25,331 nucleotides of DNA from JACDDK01 sp038198445 (GTDB lineage: Bacteria > Actinomycetota > Rubrobacteria > Rubrobacterales > Rubrobacteraceae): NCBI GenBank assembly GCA_038198445.1, contig JBBPZZ010000132.1, forward strand, positions 1-25,331. The letters run 5' to 3'. How positions within the stretch are numbered: position 1 is the stretch's first letter; every line of letters starts with the position of its first letter. Of the stretch, positions 23,414 through 25,331 are shown one piece after another. Position numbers and translations under genes: made by a program. The notes under the pieces were generated by a model that saw nothing but the letters and a program-made list of their open reading frames with translations, searched no databases and was not told the DNA's origin.

Positions 23414-24618
23414 CGCTCGCCGTCCCGTGGACGCAGCCAGAGCGAGGCATGCTCCGGCTGCATCGTCTCCTGAACAACCTTGATCAGGTCTTCGCTCAAC
23501 TCGCCAAGGTCTGTCTCGTTCCTGAGCCGTGCACCGAAAGCCTCCAACGTCTTGGCGGCGTCGTACTTGCGCCGGTAGAAGCGGCGATCCACGAACTCCT
23601 GCACCCGCCGGCGCAGCGGGTTGAACGCCGCTGCGATGGCCAGGGTGGATGCCACTATCGCAAGCTGCGACTCTCCTCCGCTGAGCGTCCTGAAGACGTA
23701 CTGCAAGACGACCACGCTACCGAGGTACACCGCCCCCAACGTCGCTGTCAGAGCACCGTAGACGAGGGCGCGGTTTATGAGGGTATCTATCTCGTAGAGC
23801 CTGTAGCGGAGAATAGCTATCCCCATAGAGATAGGGATGGCTGGTGTCACGGCTAAGTTAAGGGCAAACCCCACCCGGTCGAACCAGAGTGGTGTGTCTA
23901 TCGTGTCGGGGATCATGTATGCAAGGATGATGCCGCCAATGTTTGCCGCAGCAGCGTAAACAAACCATTTGATCTGCTGGCGCTCTACCCCTACGGCCCG
24001 ACGCAGTCGCACAAACAGCGATGTGGCTACCGCGACGTACAGTAGGGGAAGGAAATTGAAAACCATATCGTAGACGTTGGAGAAGCCCTCTATTCCGAGC
24101 GGATTAGGGATCGGGCCAAGACCAGCGTTCGCACCAAAAGAGAACGCAGAGGAGATTACCCCTGCTATGACGAAAGCCACGGTCAGCCACGCCAACCATC
24201 TCCAGCGCCTGCTCGGCGGCCTTCCCGTAGGAAACAGGAGGAATGAGAATACCTGAAGGCCAATAATGATTGGCAGTATCCAAGAGGCGATCCAGGCCAG
24301 CGCTGCACCTGCGGGTAACGAGTTGGGTTGCGACAATAGGATGTAAATGGCGTACTGGGCACTAAAGTGGCCAATGCCAAGGGCGACACCGTACAGGCAC
24401 AGGAGCCAGCCAATGGGGTTTGCGGGACGACGCGCGGCGATCAACGCGCCGACCGGCGCAAAGCTTAGCGTACCGAGGGTGTTATCTAGCCAGTAGTCGT
24501 AAACGTAAGTGTTTGGATGTGAGAGGTTCAGGGCCAGGAGAAGGAGACTTAGCCCGGTCAGCGCCAAAGAGAGCGCGCACAGCGACCAGGCAAGCCAGGC
24601 AGCGGTACGGCGGCTCAT
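23410..24618 (-). CDS. Array membrane protein, copy 15 (subtype A2), first gene of the array
   Basis: 402 residues, ATG 24618 with GAGGAG 8 nt upstream, the strongest free-standing ribosome-binding site of the array. Landmarks: ARRPANPIGW (62-71), LLFPTGRPPSRRW (127-139), NPLGIEG, RQQIKW, YEIDTLINRALVYG from 275, FYRRKYDAAKTLEAFGARLRNETDLGELSEDLIKVVQETMQPEHASLWLRPRDGER. As the 5'-most paralog it should be the best expressed. It resembles detached copy 1 most closely in the N-terminal half. A promoter-like module ends 47 bp upstream, inside the 3' end of the preceding gene, so the array may be transcribed independently of that gene. Confidence 0.89.
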   Translation of the reverse strand: MSRRTAAWLAWSLCALSLALTGLSLLLLALNLSHPNTYVYDYWLDNTLGTLSFAPVGALIAARRPANPIGWLLCLYGVALGIGHFSAQYAIYILLSQPNSLPAGAALAWIASWILPIIIGLQVFSFLLFPTGRPPSRRWRWLAWLTVAFVIAGVISSAFSFGANAGLGPIPNPLGIEGFSNVYDMVFNFLPLLYVAVATSLFVRLRRAVGVERQQIKWFVYAAAANIGGIILAYMIPDTIDTPLWFDRVGFALNLAVTPAIPISMGIAILRYRLYEIDTLINRALVYGALTATLGAVYLGSVVVLQYVFRTLSGGESQLAIVASTLAIAAAFNPLRRRVQEFVDRRFYRRKYDAAKTLEAFGARLRNETDLGELSEDLIKVVQETMQPEHASLWLRPRDGER

Positions 24619-24655
24619 CCCACCGGCTCCTCGGTCCCGTTATTTGTGCTATTTG

Positions 24656-25288
24656 TCATAAAATCACTCTACTGGACGATCGTCTCCTAAACGTTAGAAC
24701 ACGCGAGAGTCTTTCAACAGCAAGGTCTTCGCCAGAATGGTCATGGCCTCCCAAGATGTCGTGCCAGGACCAGAAACCACACCGGGTGCAAAGCCAGGCG
24801 GGCAGCCCGATAAGTATGCCGACACCGAACACCACAAGCTGCGACCACGACATCCAGGGCAGCAAGAGACCCAGCCCGACGATTACGTATCCAGCCAGGG
24901 AGCCGGCGCCCACGAACTCTCCAAACCGTGCCACGCGGGGCCGGAGGGCGCCCGACATGCGCAACCATCGGTTGACCAGGAACAGCCAGAGGCTGAGGAC
25001 CATCCAGGCTGCTATCGCGATCGGTGCCTGGACCTCGGTGATCCAGCCCGAGCGCCGGTCGGGCAACCATGCGCCGAGCGCGAGCGCCACAGGGATCATG
25101 AACGCGGTCCCGAGCGATCCCACTATGTCGTTGGCCGTGCCAAAGGAGAATCCATACACCGGGCGGCCTGCCTGCAGGGCAAAGAAAGCAATGAGGAAGA
25201 GGTTGGCGAGGATGCCGGTAACCCCGGCCGCGTAGGCGAAGAGCGCTGCCCTCTTGACGCTCGACTTGCCTGCCGTGCTTTCGATCAT
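24656..25288 (-). CDS. Multi-pass membrane protein, unknown function
   Basis: 210 residues from ATG 25288, chosen because AAGGAG lies 8 nt upstream; GTG 25297 would have the same site directly abutting it. About five hydrophobic segments (roughly 12-37, 53-72, 83-103, 125-146 and 148-168). FGTANDIVGSLGTAFMIPVALALGAWLP (about 49-76) is striking but I do not assign it to a family. It is not an array paralog: NPIGW, RQQxKW and YDID motifs are absent. A cytoplasmic C-terminus is basic (RVLTFRRRSSSRVIL), and its codons overlap the candidate promoter of the array. The 37-bp gap to copy 15 permits read-through, so it may be the first gene of the same operon. Confidence 0.7.
   Translation of the reverse strand: MIESTAGKSSVKRAALFAYAAGVTGILANLFLIAFFALQAGRPVYGFSFGTANDIVGSLGTAFMIPVALALGAWLPDRRSGWITEVQAPIAIAAWMVLSLWLFLVNRWLRMSGALRPRVARFGEFVGAGSLAGYVIVGLGLLLPWMSWSQLVVFGVGILIGLPAWLCTRCGFWSWHDILGGHDHSGEDLAVERLSRVLTFRRRSSSRVIL
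24666..24696 (-). promoter_or_regulatory. Candidate promoter module of the array operon
   Basis: On the minus strand TAACGTT (24696-24690), an 18-nt spacer beginning TAGGAGACGATCG, and TAGAGT (24671-24666). Spacing and 24 of 31 positions equal the module at 4887-4857 upstream of the left operon. Predicted start of transcription near 24659 and a leader of about 41 nt to the copy 15 ATG. It lies inside the 3' end of the 24656-25288 gene. Whether it is a sigma-factor site or an operator is unknown. Confidence 0.42.
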
Positions 25289-25331
25289 CTTTCTCACTCC
25301 TTCCGAGACGCCGGGACCGCCTCTTTGCCTA

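Larger units (their letters stand above)
6991..24618 (-). repeat. Tandem array of 14 paralogous membrane protein genes
   Basis: Fourteen genes of one family lie head to tail with stops spaced 1172-1339 bp. Junctions overlap by 4 bp in twelve cases (ATGA or GTGA) and by 8 bp in front of copies 3 and 11 if their best starts are taken (9574-9581 and 19606-19613). Short nucleotide blocks recur once per unit, notably the codons of KYDAxxTLxxF (plus-strand gcgtcgtacttcctgcggta and variants) and of INRTLVYGALT (gcgccgtagacgagggtgcg and variants). Divergence elsewhere is large, so the duplications are old, but the recurrent blocks could still seed recombination. Family traits: about 10 membrane segments, then a ~52-residue cytoplasmic helix ending in SLWLR plus 6-24 variable residues. 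I recall single proteins of this kind being common and uncharacterised in Actinobacteria and Chloroflexota, with related N-termini in ComP-like sensor kinases. Confidence 0.92.

Noticed and set aside
6991..24618. CRISPR-like or satellite repeat explanation for the periodic conserved blocks
   Set aside because: The recurring blocks are codons of conserved protein motifs spaced by full gene lengths; there are no short direct repeats with uniform spacers.
1..25331. Mobile element or prophage origin of the array
   Set aside because: No transposase, integrase, terminal inverted repeat, target duplication or tRNA attachment site was found in the window.

Overview
The window is high-GC, dense, and almost entirely coded on the minus strand. 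The protein sequences look like a deep-branching actinobacterium of the Rubrobacter type; Chloroflexota is the next candidate. This is inferred from protein style only, as no rRNA or tRNA gene is present. The sole plus-strand gene is the C-terminal TPR part of a large protein that enters from the left edge.

The dominant feature, at 6991-24618, is a head-to-tail array of 14 paralogous multi-pass membrane proteins of about 390-450 residues, with no unrelated gene between them. A 15th, detached copy lies at 1528-2769. I number the copies 1 (detached) and 2-15 from left to right; transcription runs right to left, so copy 15 is read first. Nearly every stop codon overlaps the next start by 4 bp (ATGA or GTGA) or 8 bp, so the block reads as one translationally coupled operon. 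Each protein has about 10 predicted membrane segments, the landmarks NPIGW, FPDGRLPSRRW, RQQxKW and YDIDxxINRTLVYG, and a cytoplasmic helix FYRRKYDA...LRxETDL...ETMQPxHVSLWLR. It then stops about where a GAF or kinase domain would be expected to continue. They resemble the sensory halves of histidine kinases with no output domain. Three N-terminal subtypes occur: A1 (copies 4, 8, 10, 14), B (copies 3, 5, 11; a periplasmic Cys pair) and A2 (the rest). Duplicated junctions and exchanged C-termini indicate that the array grew by duplication and recombination.

The last gene of the array operon, overlapping copy 2 by 14 bp, encodes a pyridine-nucleotide-disulfide flavoprotein (5540-7004) that carries one frameshift. 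A short charged protein gene follows. To the left, a second minus-strand operon (4817 down to 936) holds a small membrane protein, a cupin, two split-barrel (PPOX-like) flavin/cofactor proteins, detached copy 1 and a GNAT acetyltransferase. At the right edge an unrelated membrane protein gene (24656-25288) precedes the array.

A promoter-like module, TAACGTT-N18-TAGAGT with a partly shared spacer, lies 39 nt upstream of the small membrane protein gene and 47 nt upstream of copy 15. It may place both operons under common control. The system to look at is the kinase-less sensor array with its redox-enzyme tail; its function is not established by anything in the sequence.
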